Origin: Bin87 sp965262485
GTDB taxonomy: Bacteria; Chloroflexota; Dehalococcoidia; Lucifugimonadales; UBA3495
Direction: 5' to 3'
Assembly: GCA_965262485.1 (NCBI GenBank)
Contig: OZ253540.1
Span: forward strand, 3,286,001 to 3,350,000
Length of the DNA: 64,000 nt
Under the pieces are notes generated by a model that was not told the DNA's origin, did no database searches, and worked only from the letters and a program-made list of their open reading frames with translations. Each line of letters starts with the position of its first letter. The stretch's first letter is position 1. Positions 7,075 through 15,640 of this stretch are shown piece by piece. A program made the position numbers and the translations under genes.

Positions 7075-7872
7075 ATGTTCGTACAGCGCAACCTCACCGA
7101 TACAGTTGAAACCCGCGAAGGCAACATGCACTTCGTCAAACAGGGCGCCGGCTATCCGCTGGTAATGCTGCACCCGCTGGGCACATCGACCTGGGCGTGG
7201 AGCACCGTCATTGACGCCTTCAGCCAACACTACACCTGCTATGCCTTCGACATGATGGGGCACGGAGAGTCCGACAAACCCACCCGGCACTTCAACATTC
7301 CCGACTACGCCCAGGCCCTCGACGACGCCTGCCAGGTTCTTAACATACACCGGGGCCACTACGTGGGTAACTCGGTGGGCGCGGTGTTGGCCACCGAAAT
7401 GGCTGCAACCTACCCCGACCGGCTGGACAAACTGGTCCTGGTTGGCGCGCCGGTTTGGGATGCGCGAACCGCCCCCCAGCGCATCGCCGAGGCTGCCGCC
7501 GGTTACGACGGGGATGGTATGCCGGTGCCGCGCAGCGCAGAACAGCTCAAGGAGGCCACCACCTTCGCCGAGCCGCGGCCCGAATGGGTGGACGCCACCA
7601 ACGGCACCCGCGCGCAGGCCGGGGTCTGGGTACAGAAGCTGCACCAGTCGCTGGCCTGGTATGACATCATGACCCGCCTGCCCCGCATCACCGCCAGGGA
7701 AACCCTGGTGCTCTATGGCGAACTCGACCGTTTGCGGGATGGCGAAGAACTGCTCCACAACAACATCGTGCGGGCCCGCAAGCACATCATGCCCGGAGTG
7801 GGCCATATTCCACAGATCGAAGATCCGGAAGGATTTGTGGACGCGGTGGTTTCCTTCCTGAAACCGGCCTGA
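7075..7872 (+). CDS. Alpha/beta-hydrolase fold enzyme
   Basis: 265 residues. The nucleophile elbow is GNSVGA (Ser near residue 101), the oxyanion region is HPLGTSTWAW near residue 35, the acid Asp lies in YGELDRL and the catalytic His in GVGHIPQIEDP near the C-terminus. Length and order fit the soluble esterase/haloperoxidase/meta-cleavage-hydrolase-like group. The start at 7075 is supported by AAAGGAGG nine bases upstream; an in-frame ATG at 7033 is possible but has no such site. A good promoter lies about 95 bases upstream and the gene appears monocistronic. Substrate unknown. Confidence 0.88.
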   Translation: MFVQRNLTDTVETREGNMHFVKQGAGYPLVMLHPLGTSTWAWSTVIDAFSQHYTCYAFDMMGHGESDKPTRHFNIPDYAQALDDACQVLNIHRGHYVGNSVGAVLATEMAATYPDRLDKLVLVGAPVWDARTAPQRIAEAAAGYDGDGMPVPRSAEQLKEATTFAEPRPEWVDATNGTRAQAGVWVQKLHQSLAWYDIMTRLPRITARETLVLYGELDRLRDGEELLHNNIVRARKHIMPGVGHIPQIEDPEGFVDAVVSFLKPA

Positions 7873-7929
7873 AACCGGGCCCTGACGCCAAAAACAAGAC
7901 AATCCGTATATCTGGAAAATTGCGAAACT

Positions 7930-8022
7930 TGTCATTGCGAGCGCAGCGCGGCAATCTCGTCGTCGAAACCGCCGCCGTTGCTTCACCGGGATTGCCACGT
8001 CGCTACACTCCTCGCAATGACA
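7930..8022. repeat. Family A REP-like inverted repeat
   Basis: Arms TGTCATTGCGAG...GGCAATCTCG and GATTGCCACG...CGCAATGACA face each other across about 30 bases. The preceding GAAAATTGCGAAACT is shared with the copy at 23891. Confidence 0.8.
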
Positions 8023-8080
8023 GCAGGTAGGGACTGGAGTTTCACAATTTTCTCGTATATCCTCCGGTTAGCCACGACGG

Positions 8081-8112
8081 GTTCACCACGGTTAACTATA
8101 ACCGTGGTGAAC
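8081..8112. promoter_or_regulatory. Perfect 14-bp palindrome before tubulin-like gene 1
   Basis: GTTCACCACGGTTA, loop ACTA, TAACCGTGGTGAAC. No T-run follows, so a protein-binding operator or mRNA hairpin is more likely than a terminator. It lies 74 bases before the next start codon. Confidence 0.5.
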
Positions 8113-8186
8113 GTCTCCAACTCCGGACGCTACCGGCGAGCAGCGTCGGCATCCGGTGCCATTAATACCCTTCAGACTGTCACAAT

Positions 8187-9539
8187 ATGTCAACCATTTT
8201 CGTACAATCCCGCAACCGCAGCCCGGAATTGCTGCGAACCGCGAACCGCCGCACCCAGGCCAGCCCGGCCAACATTGTGGTGGCCGGCATGGGAACCGCC
8301 GGCGGTCGCCGCGCCCTCATGTTTCTGCAGCGCATGTCCGAACTCTCCGCCTTGCGCCGAATCCAGAGCGCGGTGTTCTACGACTGCAACGAAATTACCA
8401 TTTCCCACGTCCAGAGGTATCTGGGCAAGTTCCTCGGCAAAAGTCGGCAGGGCACTGGCATCCAGATAATTTTCCCGAATTACGTACCCCTACCCAACGG
8501 TTTCATGCGGGATCCGCTCATCTTCCAGGAATACAACGGCCCCCTGGAACGGGACATGGACAACGTAATCAGCCAGATCATGGCCCAATCCGACCGGTCG
8601 GGCCATTCCCCCGATATCATCATCGAATTCATGGGATTTGCGGGGCACTCCGTTTTGGGCGGCCATCTGCACGGCAAACTGCGCAACACCTTCCCCTCGG
8701 CCGTCATACTGCCGGTCATGATGTTGCCCACCGACCACGTTTGCGAAGAATGGACCCGCCGTTGCATCTGGGAGCAGTACGAATCCCTGCTGGAAGGCTC
8801 CAACTGCCTGGTTACCACGCAATCGTCCAGCGTGTCAGGCGAAGACGACCTGCGGCTGGCCACCGGCCTGGCCGGCATCGAGATGGCAGATTTCGAAGAG
8901 GGAGAAACTTCAGACAGCCCCCTGGCCCGCGCCTGCCGACGCCTGATCCCCGCTTCCAGCGGCTGGCTGGGCATGGGCATCGTCAAGCGCAGCATGCCGG
9001 TGACCAACCGGTTCCGGTGGCTGCGATTCCCACCCAGATGGCAGCAATACGCGGCAATAGGCCCCGAAGACGATACCTACATGTCTCTGGGACACGCGAT
9101 CTGGTCCACCTTCGACCCACCCGCACAAATGGCCGCCGGCGTCAACACCTCCCCCAATGCTCCCCAGGAAGTGGTCGTTTCGCTGCCCATCCATCCCGAC
9201 GCGCTGGAACCCATGGCATTGGAGGCAGCGGAAGTCCTGGACCGCAGCGGCATATTTGCCAGATATCCAAACATGGACATCGCCTTCAATACCGCCCGCT
9301 TCACCGAAGGTCTCAAAAAAGACCCGTATATGCACGTTACCCGCATCTATCCGGTGCAGGGCGATCTCGAACCCGTGCTGGACATTCTGCATCCCGACCG
9401 TGAGCCCGACGAAGGCCGCCGCCGGGTCGTTGCCGAAACCGGGTTCGGTTCTTATTACCATCTCGACCGGCCTAACCTTCCCGCACCACTAACTCCGGGC
9501 GAATATCCGGCGAGGCCGGGCCCTACACTTTACATCTAG
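8187..9539 (+). CDS. Tubulin/FtsZ-like protein, divergent paralogue 1
   Basis: 450 residues. The order of motifs resembles the tubulin/FtsZ superfamily: a strand plus glycine loop IVVAGMGTAGGRR (residues 30-42), a strand ending in YDCN (65-68) where FtsZ has NTD, and a strand followed by GFAGHSVLGG (150-159) where the GGGTGTG loop is expected. After these come ILPVMMLP with a following helix, a DDLRLATGLAGIE helix (220-232) and a C-terminal mixed alpha/beta half containing SGWLGM. The canonical TG of the signature loop is replaced, so GTP binding is uncertain. Its neighbour at 10098 has the same motif order with low overall similarity. No transmembrane segment is seen and no clear ribosome-binding site precedes the ATG. 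The fold assignment is an inference. Confidence 0.5.
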   Translation: MSTIFVQSRNRSPELLRTANRRTQASPANIVVAGMGTAGGRRALMFLQRMSELSALRRIQSAVFYDCNEITISHVQRYLGKFLGKSRQGTGIQIIFPNYVPLPNGFMRDPLIFQEYNGPLERDMDNVISQIMAQSDRSGHSPDIIIEFMGFAGHSVLGGHLHGKLRNTFPSAVILPVMMLPTDHVCEEWTRRCIWEQYESLLEGSNCLVTTQSSSVSGEDDLRLATGLAGIEMADFEEGETSDSPLARACRRLIPASSGWLGMGIVKRSMPVTNRFRWLRFPPRWQQYAAIGPEDDTYMSLGHAIWSTFDPPAQMAAGVNTSPNAPQEVVVSLPIHPDALEPMALEAAEVLDRSGIFARYPNMDIAFNTARFTEGLKKDPYMHVTRIYPVQGDLEPVLDILHPDREPDEGRRRVVAETGFGSYYHLDRPNLPAPLTPGEYPARPGPTLYI

Positions 9540-9582
9540 TTACCCGCGCTTTTTGCACGCCCGGCAGATGTTGGCCAGGCCG

Positions 9583-9769
9583 TGTTGACATTTGAGAAAG
9601 AAGGCGATTTCGCTAACCCCAGCTCATCATTCCCGCAGCTCGTCATTCCCGAACCCCATCTCGTCATTCCCGCGAAGGCGGGAATCCAGAGTACCCTGAA
9701 TGTGAACGATGTCTGCTTTCCAAAGCGCCTGGATTCCGGCTTTCGCCGGAATGACGTGAAATATCAACA
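9583..9769. repeat. Family B repeat element (TGTTGACA...TCAACA)
   Basis: TGTTGACA-type left end, internal hairpins TCATTCCCGCGAA.GCGGGAATCC and CCTGGATTCCGGCTTTCGCC, and a degraded ATCAACA right end. Further copies lie at 11826, 26633, 26791, 46774 and 60962. Confidence 0.7.
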
Positions 9770-9860
9770 GAACCTAATCGGAGCGTAGCGACTTCAGATG
9801 AGAGCAAATTGCAATATCTAAAAATTTTACAAATGCGACTTAACGTGCAAATGCTGTCGT

Positions 9861-9890
9861 TTGACAATCCGAAACTGTCACTGCTATGAT
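9861..9890 (+). promoter_or_regulatory. Sigma-70-type promoter before tubulin-like gene 2
   Basis: TTGACA (9861-9866), 18-base spacer, TATGAT (9885-9890). It implies a leader of about 200 bases in which no other gene is apparent. Confidence 0.55.
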
Positions 9891-10097
9891 TTCAACAGTT
9901 ATCCGAACCCATAACAACCAATAATTTGGTGAACAATTACCTGGAAAAGCGCGGGCGATGTGATTTTGAATAATGACCGCTTCCAGTATCATCCGAAAGT
10001 AATTCTGCCCTTCAGTTGGCCTCACTTCCCGGGCAGATTTACCCAAGGCAGATCCCGAGTCACCTGGTCAATGTAGGAAGGAGGCCACGGAGCAGCT

Positions 10098-11621
10098 ATG
10101 CCACCGAAAGCACGAACTTTCAGAGTCCGAAGAGAATCTGTCCACCCGGTGGTGACAGCAGACGATAGATATGACGGGGGCAAACCGCCTCCTATCCTGT
10201 CTGTCTCAGTCGGCACCGCCGGCTACCGGCGGAGTTGGAACTGGGCCAAACGAATGGGCCAGGCCGGGGTTCTCAACCGCCTCCAGGGTATGTTCATCTA
10301 TGACTGCAACCAGGCCACGGTTTCGGACATAGAATCTGAAGTACATCAGATGCGGCGCGTTCCCAGCGGCGGAAGTCTGCCCGTCATCCTGCCCGAATAC
10401 TTCCCCAAGGTCGACGGGTTCCTCCGGGACCCCAACGCCTTCAAAGATTTCTACGGGCTGATTGATCGCGACTTGGACCGTATGGTTGACTTGGTCGTGC
10501 AGCGATCCGAAGCGGTCAGCGCACCTCCGCAGGTTATCGTGGAATGGCTGGGCTTTGGCGGCCACGCCAAACTCGGTGGATTGCTCCACCGCAAGATTGC
10601 CGAGCAGTTCCCCGAAGCTCTTTTTCTGCCCATAGTGCTGCTCCCCAAAGAGCACGCCCTCGAAGAAAACATGCGCCGCGAGACCTGGGGCGCTTACGAA
10701 GAAACCATGACCAAAGTCGACCCGCAAACCGGTCAGACTGAAGTCAGTTTCCCCTCATTGCTCACCGATAACCGCATGTACCGGAACTACAACACCCTGG
10801 ACGACAAACTGGCCATCGGACTCGCCTCTGTCGAGGCAGCGATGGAGTATCAGTCCGATAGCGGATCGCTGGCCGAAACTGCATCCAGCTTCGGCCAATA
10901 CTCCAACGGTTGGTTGGGTATGCGAGTGCTCAGCCGCCGCGTCGATGTCGCCGAGGTTCGCCAGGGCGGTCGTTTCCAGCTGCCCTTCGGCAACCGCCAG
11001 ATGGCAGTCGTCAAAGGCAAAGATAATCATATAACCTGGCAGATCAAGAACGCCCTGTGGGAAATGGTTGACTCCAATCGTCGAGACCTGCAAATGGCTG
11101 ACCACGATCCCATTGAGGACGAATCGGTCATGCGCATGGTTGTTACCCTGCCCGTCAACCCGGAGGGCATCAAGGAAATTGAAGCCGACGTACGCGACCA
11201 GCTGGACCGGGAAGGTTACGAAGAGGCCTTCCCCAACATGTCGTACTCCTTCGCTCCGGCCCGTTTCCCCATCGACAGCAGCGATCACCACATGTTCGTC
11301 AGCATGATCTACCCGCTCCGCAGCGCTGGCATTCCCAGCATCGAGCGCATCATGGGTAAGAACGAAGACCAACACCGCTTTGGCGAAGACGGCCGGATTT
11401 ACCAGATCGGTTTCGGAACCAAACACTTCATGCCCCAAAACGGCGAACACGAGTACGCTAGCCCCTTGGCCGATCAATACAGTTACCTGTCGCGCGGACA
11501 CCTCCGCCGAGTCGAGCGGGAACGGGAGCTCAACCGAATACGCACCGCCGCTGCCGAACAGCAGTCTGGCAACGGCTACACCAACGGCGATAGCGGCGCT
11601 GGAAGCGAATTCCGTCGGTAA
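10098..11621 (+). CDS. Tubulin/FtsZ-like protein, divergent paralogue 2
   Basis: 507 residues, start supported by GGAAGGAGG about ten bases upstream of the ATG. Motifs parallel the gene at 8187: SVGTAGYRR (38-45), YDCN (68-71), GFGGHAKLGG (152-161), LPIVLLP followed by an acidic helix, TDNRMYRNYN then DDKLAIGLASVE (235-246), SNGWLGM, and a matching C-terminal block (MVVTLPVNPEG; PNMSYSFAPARF). The TDN and following helix resemble the sugar-contacting loop and helix H7 region of FtsZ. The last 35 residues are Gly/Asn/Ser-rich and disordered. A strong hairpin terminator follows. Conserved order plus sequence divergence suggests two subunits with different roles, for example a heteropolymer. Membership of the superfamily is inferred, not proven. 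Confidence 0.5.
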   Translation: MPPKARTFRVRRESVHPVVTADDRYDGGKPPPILSVSVGTAGYRRSWNWAKRMGQAGVLNRLQGMFIYDCNQATVSDIESEVHQMRRVPSGGSLPVILPEYFPKVDGFLRDPNAFKDFYGLIDRDLDRMVDLVVQRSEAVSAPPQVIVEWLGFGGHAKLGGLLHRKIAEQFPEALFLPIVLLPKEHALEENMRRETWGAYEETMTKVDPQTGQTEVSFPSLLTDNRMYRNYNTLDDKLAIGLASVEAAMEYQSDSGSLAETASSFGQYSNGWLGMRVLSRRVDVAEVRQGGRFQLPFGNRQMAVVKGKDNHITWQIKNALWEMVDSNRRDLQMADHDPIEDESVMRMVVTLPVNPEGIKEIEADVRDQLDREGYEEAFPNMSYSFAPARFPIDSSDHHMFVSMIYPLRSAGIPSIERIMGKNEDQHRFGEDGRIYQIGFGTKHFMPQNGEHEYASPLADQYSYLSRGHLRRVERERELNRIRTAAAEQQSGNGYTNGDSGAGSEFRR

Positions 11622-11743
11622 TCTGCTTCCCTAACCCGCCAGGCCCTGAAAGCCGGCGCTGCGGGCAATCGCCCAACCAGCGCTGGTTCCTTTTTTAATC
11701 CATTGGCCGGCTAACCGTCGATATGATTGCCCGCCGCACCAAT

Positions 11744-11777
11744 TGAACCCCCGCCGGATAACTCCGGCGGGGGTTCA
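11744..11777 (+). terminator. Strong hairpin terminator after tubulin-like gene 2
   Basis: A 15-bp perfect stem TGAACCCCCGCCGGA/TCCGGCGGGGGTTCA with a TAAC loop, followed by TCTTCT. The T-run is short but the stem is very strong. Confidence 0.7.
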
Positions 11778-11825
11778 TCTTCTCCGGACCTACGGCATGT
11801 CCGCCCGAAAAATTGCCCTGGGGTG

Positions 11826-12010
11826 TGTTGACAAATTCCGTCATTCCCGCACCTCAACCGTCATTCCCGCGAAAGCGGGAATCCAGTGGTCGTAGTCGTA
11901 AATCACGGTTCCGATTCTTCCATCATACCCTCTCTGGACTCCTGCCCCGTATCAAGTACGGGGTGACGTTCTTTCGCAGGAGTGACGGGCTGGTTTGCTA
12001 ATTGTCAACA
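11826..12010. repeat. Family B repeat element
   Basis: Terminal inverted TGTTGACAA...TTGTCAACA, with internal hairpins around CCCGCGAAAGCGGG and CCCCGTATCAAGTACGGGG. The adjacent CTAG supplies the TAG stop of the minus-strand gene at 12015. Confidence 0.8.
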
Positions 12011-12014
12011 GGCC

Positions 12015-13142
12015 CTAGTTATCGGCGGCCACTGCCTCTTTGCGAGCCTTCGCCTGGAAGTGCGGGATGATGTACTTGCCGAACAGCCGCAACGATTCCA
12101 TCACCTCCTCGTGCGTCACCGGGCCAACCTGGAACAGCGGCATGATTTCGTCCACGCCCATCCGTTCGTAGGACTCGATGTACTGGATGCAATCGTCGGG
12201 GTTGCCGATGCAGAAGCGACCACCGTCGTCGATCAGCGACCTGGATGTAACCTCGTCGGCGCGGGCGGTATCGGCCTGCACCGCCCGCTGGTAGTGGAAC
12301 TGGTAATCGTCCGGAACCTTCGCCGGGTCGTAACCCTGCCAAACGTAGGAATCGCGAATGCGCTGCTGCACCCGGTACCAATCGATAATCTCCTCACCAC
12401 GCTGGAATGCCTTCTCGCGGTCTTCCATGCACAACGCCACGGTGTTGCCCGCCACGCGCGGATAAACCATCCCGGTGACCGGCTCGGGATTCTGAATGGC
12501 ATCGCGGTAAATCTTGATCAACGCCTCGGCCCGCGCCAGGCCAACGCTGGTCTGCGCCAGGCAGCCCAGGCCCTGCCGTCCCACCTTCTCGGCGGTGGAC
12601 TCCTGGCTCACGGCCTGCCAGATGGGCGGGTGCGGCTTCTGCACCGGCTTGGGGATCACCTCCCGGGGCGGGATCTTGTAGTGCTTGCCCTCGAAGGAGA
12701 AAATCTCTTGGGTCCAGGCGCCGGGAATGATCTGCAGATATTCCTCGACCATCTCCGAAACATCGGCCAGGTCGGAGCCGTAGGGCAACATCTGGTAGGG
12801 ATAGCCCGAGCGTCCGATGCCCAGGTTCACGCGCCCGCCGGAGATTATGTCCAGCGTGGCCATGCGGGATGCGACGTTCAGCGGGTGATGCAGGGGAGCC
12901 AGCACCACGGCGATGCCCAGACGCATGTTGGTGGTGCGTTGGCTCAGCGCCGCCAGCGTAATGTCGGGTGCGCTGGAATGCGACCACTCCGAGCGGAAAT
13001 GGTGTTCCACAAACCAAACGCTGGTCATGCCGATCTCTTCGGCAAAGCAGACCTGCTCTATCATCTCCTGGAACTTGCGCGACTCACTCTGATCGTCCCA
13101 GGGTTTGGGCACCTGAATCTGGTAAAAAAGGCCGAGTTCCAT
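12015..13142 (-). CDS. LLM-class flavin-dependent monooxygenase
   Basis: 375 residues of the luciferase-like superfamily, closer to the long alkanal-monooxygenase-like group than the gene at 1009. Visible blocks are LGLFYQIQVPKPW at the N-terminus, SVWFVEHHFRSEW (the EHHF core), LGIAVVLAPLHHPLNVASRMA, SGGRVNLGIGRSGYP, PPIWQAVSQEST and a C-terminal GNPDDCIQ. Such enzymes use reduced flavin and O2 on aliphatic or sulfur/nitrogen substrates; the substrate is not deducible here. Its stop codon comes from the edge of a repeat element, so the last residues may have been altered by that insertion. No operon partner is visible. Confidence 0.88.
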   Translation of the reverse strand: MELGLFYQIQVPKPWDDQSESRKFQEMIEQVCFAEEIGMTSVWFVEHHFRSEWSHSSAPDITLAALSQRTTNMRLGIAVVLAPLHHPLNVASRMATLDIISGGRVNLGIGRSGYPYQMLPYGSDLADVSEMVEEYLQIIPGAWTQEIFSFEGKHYKIPPREVIPKPVQKPHPPIWQAVSQESTAEKVGRQGLGCLAQTSVGLARAEALIKIYRDAIQNPEPVTGMVYPRVAGNTVALCMEDREKAFQRGEEIIDWYRVQQRIRDSYVWQGYDPAKVPDDYQFHYQRAVQADTARADEVTSRSLIDDGGRFCIGNPDDCIQYIESYERMGVDEIMPLFQVGPVTHEEVMESLRLFGKYIIPHFQAKARKEAVAADN

Positions 13143-13291
13143 AACGTGCGCCTCCGGGCCAAACGTGCAATAAATTTCATCGATCCGGTAGTTGTGCGCA
13201 TTGTAGCAGATTTGGCGCAGCCACCAGCCCGCTTACCTGACCGTACAGCCGCCCGCGCAGGCGTTGGCCGCCCCGCCTCGGGCATCCCGCC

Positions 13292-13382
13292 GGCCAATAG
13301 CGTCCGATCAACGCCCAATCCCTTCGACCATCCCCCCACAAAAAAGCCCCTCTCCCGGTGGGAGAGGGGTTGGGGTGAGGGG
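13292..13382. repeat. Long direct repeat flanking R-M 1, left copy
   Basis: About 90 bp, from GGCCAATAG through AACGCCCAATCCC and a poly-A stretch into the family C hairpin. It closely matches 15536-15630 in the same orientation, so the two copies bracket R-M system 1. Confidence 0.7.
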
Positions 13383-13394
13383 CGTACCCACCCC

Positions 13395-13430
13395 TGTCAT
13401 TGCGAGGAGCGCAGCGACGTGGCAATCTCG
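13395..13430. repeat. Family A repeat, half copy
   Basis: TGTCATTGCGAGGAGC...GTGGCAATCTCG arm in the otherwise gene-free stretch 13143-13533, which holds only repeats. Confidence 0.75.
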
Positions 13431-13533
13431 CCGAAATCACGGTCCGTCCTATCCTCCGGGAGTGCGCCGGGCCGCGGGCGATTCCCGGAGCCCTCCATTT
13501 GCCGCTAGTTAGCCGGAGTTTTACGACCGCCTC

Positions 13534-14211
13534 TTATTCGGGCAAAGCAGCGTTGATTTCGTCAACCAGCGACTTGACGCGATTAGCCTGCATGATGTTG
13601 AAAATGCCGGTAATGTCGTCGCTGCGGAATCCTACTAAATCAGATGGAACGGAGTTGGAAACAATAAAGAAAGGAGCGGTTTTATTGTGAGCGCGGAAGT
13701 TGTGTGCGTTGGCCTGCGCCTTTTTCCAGGTATCTGAGCGATCCAGCCCGGGGCGGGATAGTCTTGTAATAGTATTGTTTGGGTTTAGCAACTGGCTGGG
13801 CGAGCCTTTGGTTTCTATGGCGATGCGACTCGTTACTTCGATGTCGTGGGTTCGAGTATTGCCCGGAGTGGGTACGGCTGGCATCTCAAACCGCGTTGCC
13901 AACAAATGGCGCACGGCGCGCTCAAATGCGTTGCCGACTACCGACGCGCGGCTTTGAAATGTAGCGACCTCAAACACTTTGGGAGACTCGCAAGTTGGAC
14001 ATCTGTTCGGCGTATTGCCGAACTCCGCAGTAGCCGTGCCGTTGCCGATGCAGGCTACGCACGCCCACGCCGGATAGCAGCCGGCTTCGTCAATGGCATC
14101 CTGAAAGCAGGCATTGAAATAGTGTCGCAGCCGATCATTGGTCAGCCTGCGATTCTCGATGAATCGCAGGTAATTCGCGGCGGCGATGTCGTCATACCGT
14201 ATAGCCGGCAT
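13534..14211 (-). CDS. Type II restriction endonuclease (R-M system 1)
   Basis: 225 residues. A treble-clef-like four-cysteine motif (CVAC ... CPTC, about residues 52-78) precedes a PD-(D/E)XK nuclease core visible as THDIEVTSRIAIETKGSP: Asp, then Glu-x-Lys. The gene overlaps the end of the adjacent adenine methylase by about 20 bases and is read in the same direction, a standard R-M operon order (M then R). A GTG one codon earlier (14214) is an alternative start. Recognition sequence unknown. Because the methylase is frameshifted, an active nuclease would be dangerous to its host, which argues for a phase-variable or misassembled methylase, or an inactive nuclease. Confidence 0.7.
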   Translation of the reverse strand: MPAIRYDDIAAANYLRFIENRRLTNDRLRHYFNACFQDAIDEAGCYPAWACVACIGNGTATAEFGNTPNRCPTCESPKVFEVATFQSRASVVGNAFERAVRHLLATRFEMPAVPTPGNTRTHDIEVTSRIAIETKGSPSQLLNPNNTITRLSRPGLDRSDTWKKAQANAHNFRAHNKTAPFFIVSNSVPSDLVGFRSDDITGIFNIMQANRVKSLVDEINAALPE

Positions 14212-15149
14212 CACACGCCTCCGCTATTACCCGCCCGCTGCCGTCAGTCCGCACGAACAGGCTTGGCACCCCCGACAACCGCCGGTACGCCAGCGCTAGA
14301 TACTCCTCCGACACCTCGTACCCCACGAACCGCCGACCCGTTCGCAACGCTGCGATGGCCGTGGTGCCGCTGCCCATGAACGGGTCCAGCACCACTTCGT
14401 CGCTATAGGTGTAGAGCTCGATGCACCGGCGCGGCAGCTCCACCGGGAAGGGCGCCGGATGCCCCACGCGTCGCGCCGACTCCGCCGGGAACTGCCACAC
14501 GCTCTTCGTCCACTCCAGAAAATCGTCCCGGCTGATGGTTGACTCTCGCCCCTCCGGTCTCGGGCGTCGGTACGTATCCTTGGACAACACCAGGATGTAT
14601 TCGTGCACGTCCCGCAGCGTCGGGTTAGCCGCCGATTTCCAGCTGCCCCACGCCGTAGATGATGCGGCGCTGGCCGGCCTTGTCCCAGATGACCTCGCCC
14701 CGCATCAGGAACCCCAGGCCCAGCAGGTCTTCGATGATGTACCGGTGCAATGGCAGGTACGGTCGGCGGCCCAGATTGGCGATGTTGAAGCAGACCCGGC
14801 CGCCCAGCACCAGCACCCGATATACCTGGCGCATCGCCCGACGCAGGAACGCCCGGTATTGCCCCAGCGTCAGATCATCGTCGTATTCCTTGCCCACGTT
14901 GTAGGGCGGCGACGTGACCATCAGATGCACGCTGCAATCGGGCAACTGGCGCATCCGGCGCGTGGACGATTGGGGGAATATGGAGTTAGCGACTCCCGGC
15001 GGCAGCGGGTTTTCTACATAGTCAACGCGGTCAACGCGCTTTTCAGCGGGCAATCCCTCATACAGCCGTCCCGCGTAGAACCTGGTCGAGTCGTGGCCAC
15101 GGCGGCCGGCCGAGCCAAACGCGCTGGTCCGGGTCCCAGACCCTGATTC
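14192..15149 (-). pseudogene. Beta-class N6-adenine DNA methylase, frameshifted (R-M system 1)
   Basis: Two reading-frame pieces join into one methylase. The upstream piece has GHDSTRFYAGRLYEGLP, then TSPPYNVGKEYDDD (motif IV); the downstream piece has HEYILVLSKD and DPFMGSGTTAIAAL (motif I), then GYEVSEEYL. The IV-before-I order defines the beta class. The frame breaks near 14673-14678: removing one base from the GGCCGGCC run gives a continuous AWGSWKSAANPTLRDVHEY, which is exactly what relatives contain. The N-terminal frame continues upstream of the nominal TTG at 15053 to a 12-base poly-C tract, beyond which it meets a stop. No good start codon is therefore visible. Either real decay, phase variation or sequence error would explain this. 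Confidence 0.75.
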
Positions 15150-15150
15150 T

Positions 15151-15162
15151 GGGGGGGGGGGG
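15151..15162. repeat. Homopolymer G12 tract at methylase 5' end
   Basis: Twelve G residues on the + strand, poly-C in the sense of the methylase. On the minus strand AGGAGG and an ATG (near 15227-15229) lie upstream in the same frame as the methylase, but a TAA stands directly before the tract. Confidence 0.8.
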
Positions 15163-15255
15163 AATTAAATGCGGAAGCCAAAACGCGCGGCATTATCGCG
15201 CCCCGCCCAAATTATGACAAGGGGGCCCATAGCCTCCTGCGTACGCGCTTTGACC

Positions 15256-15364
15256 TGTCATTGCGAGGAGCATAGCGACGTGGCAATCTCGTTGAGGTTG
15301 AACACACGTTGGCAAACCACCATTGCTACGGCGACGAGATAGCCACGCTGCGCTCGCAATGACA
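15256..15364. repeat. Family A REP-like inverted repeat
   Basis: Both arms are present: TGTCATTGCGAGGAGC...GTGGCAATCTCG and GCCACGCTGCG...CGCAATGACA, with a centre containing TTGAACACACGTTGG. Confidence 0.8.
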
Positions 15365-15377
15365 AGGTGGGGGTGCG

Positions 15378-15417
15378 CCCCTCACCCCCGGCCCCTCTCC
15401 CGGTGGGAGAGGGGTGA
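15378..15417. repeat. Family C hairpin repeat, inverted orientation
   Basis: CCCCTCACCCCCGG followed by CCCCTCTCCC-GGT-GGGAGAGGGG. Together with neighbouring family A fragments it fills the gene-free stretch 15163-15535. Confidence 0.7.
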
Positions 15418-15535
15418 GCCGAATCTAATATGGATGGACAGGATTGGGGAGGGGACGGGATTGCCAACCCCCGTATCGAGTACGGGGTCGCAATGACAGT
15501 AGGCCGGTTTGTTTGACAAAGTGGGTACGCGTGAG

Positions 15536-15630
15536 GGCCAATAGCCTCCGAGCAACGCCCAATCCCGTCGATCATCCTCCCACAAAAAAAGCCCCTCTCC
15601 CGGTGGGAGAGGGGCTTGGGGTGAAGGGAG
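15536..15630. repeat. Long direct repeat flanking R-M 1, right copy
   Basis: Same order as 13292-13382: GGCCAATAG, AACGCCCAATCCC, poly-A, then the CCCCTCTCCCGG hairpin and GGGGTGAAGGG. Only a few differences are visible. Confidence 0.7.
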
Positions 15631-15640
15631 CGCTATCCAA

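Noticed and set aside
11982..13508. 508-codon plus-strand frame opposite the LLM oxidoreductase
   Set aside because: Shadow of the real gene and runs through repeats at both ends.
15167..15229. 21-codon minus-strand frame with AGGAGG and ATG upstream of the G12 tract
   Set aside because: It stops before the tract. It could once have been the methylase start, but nothing supports it as a gene now.
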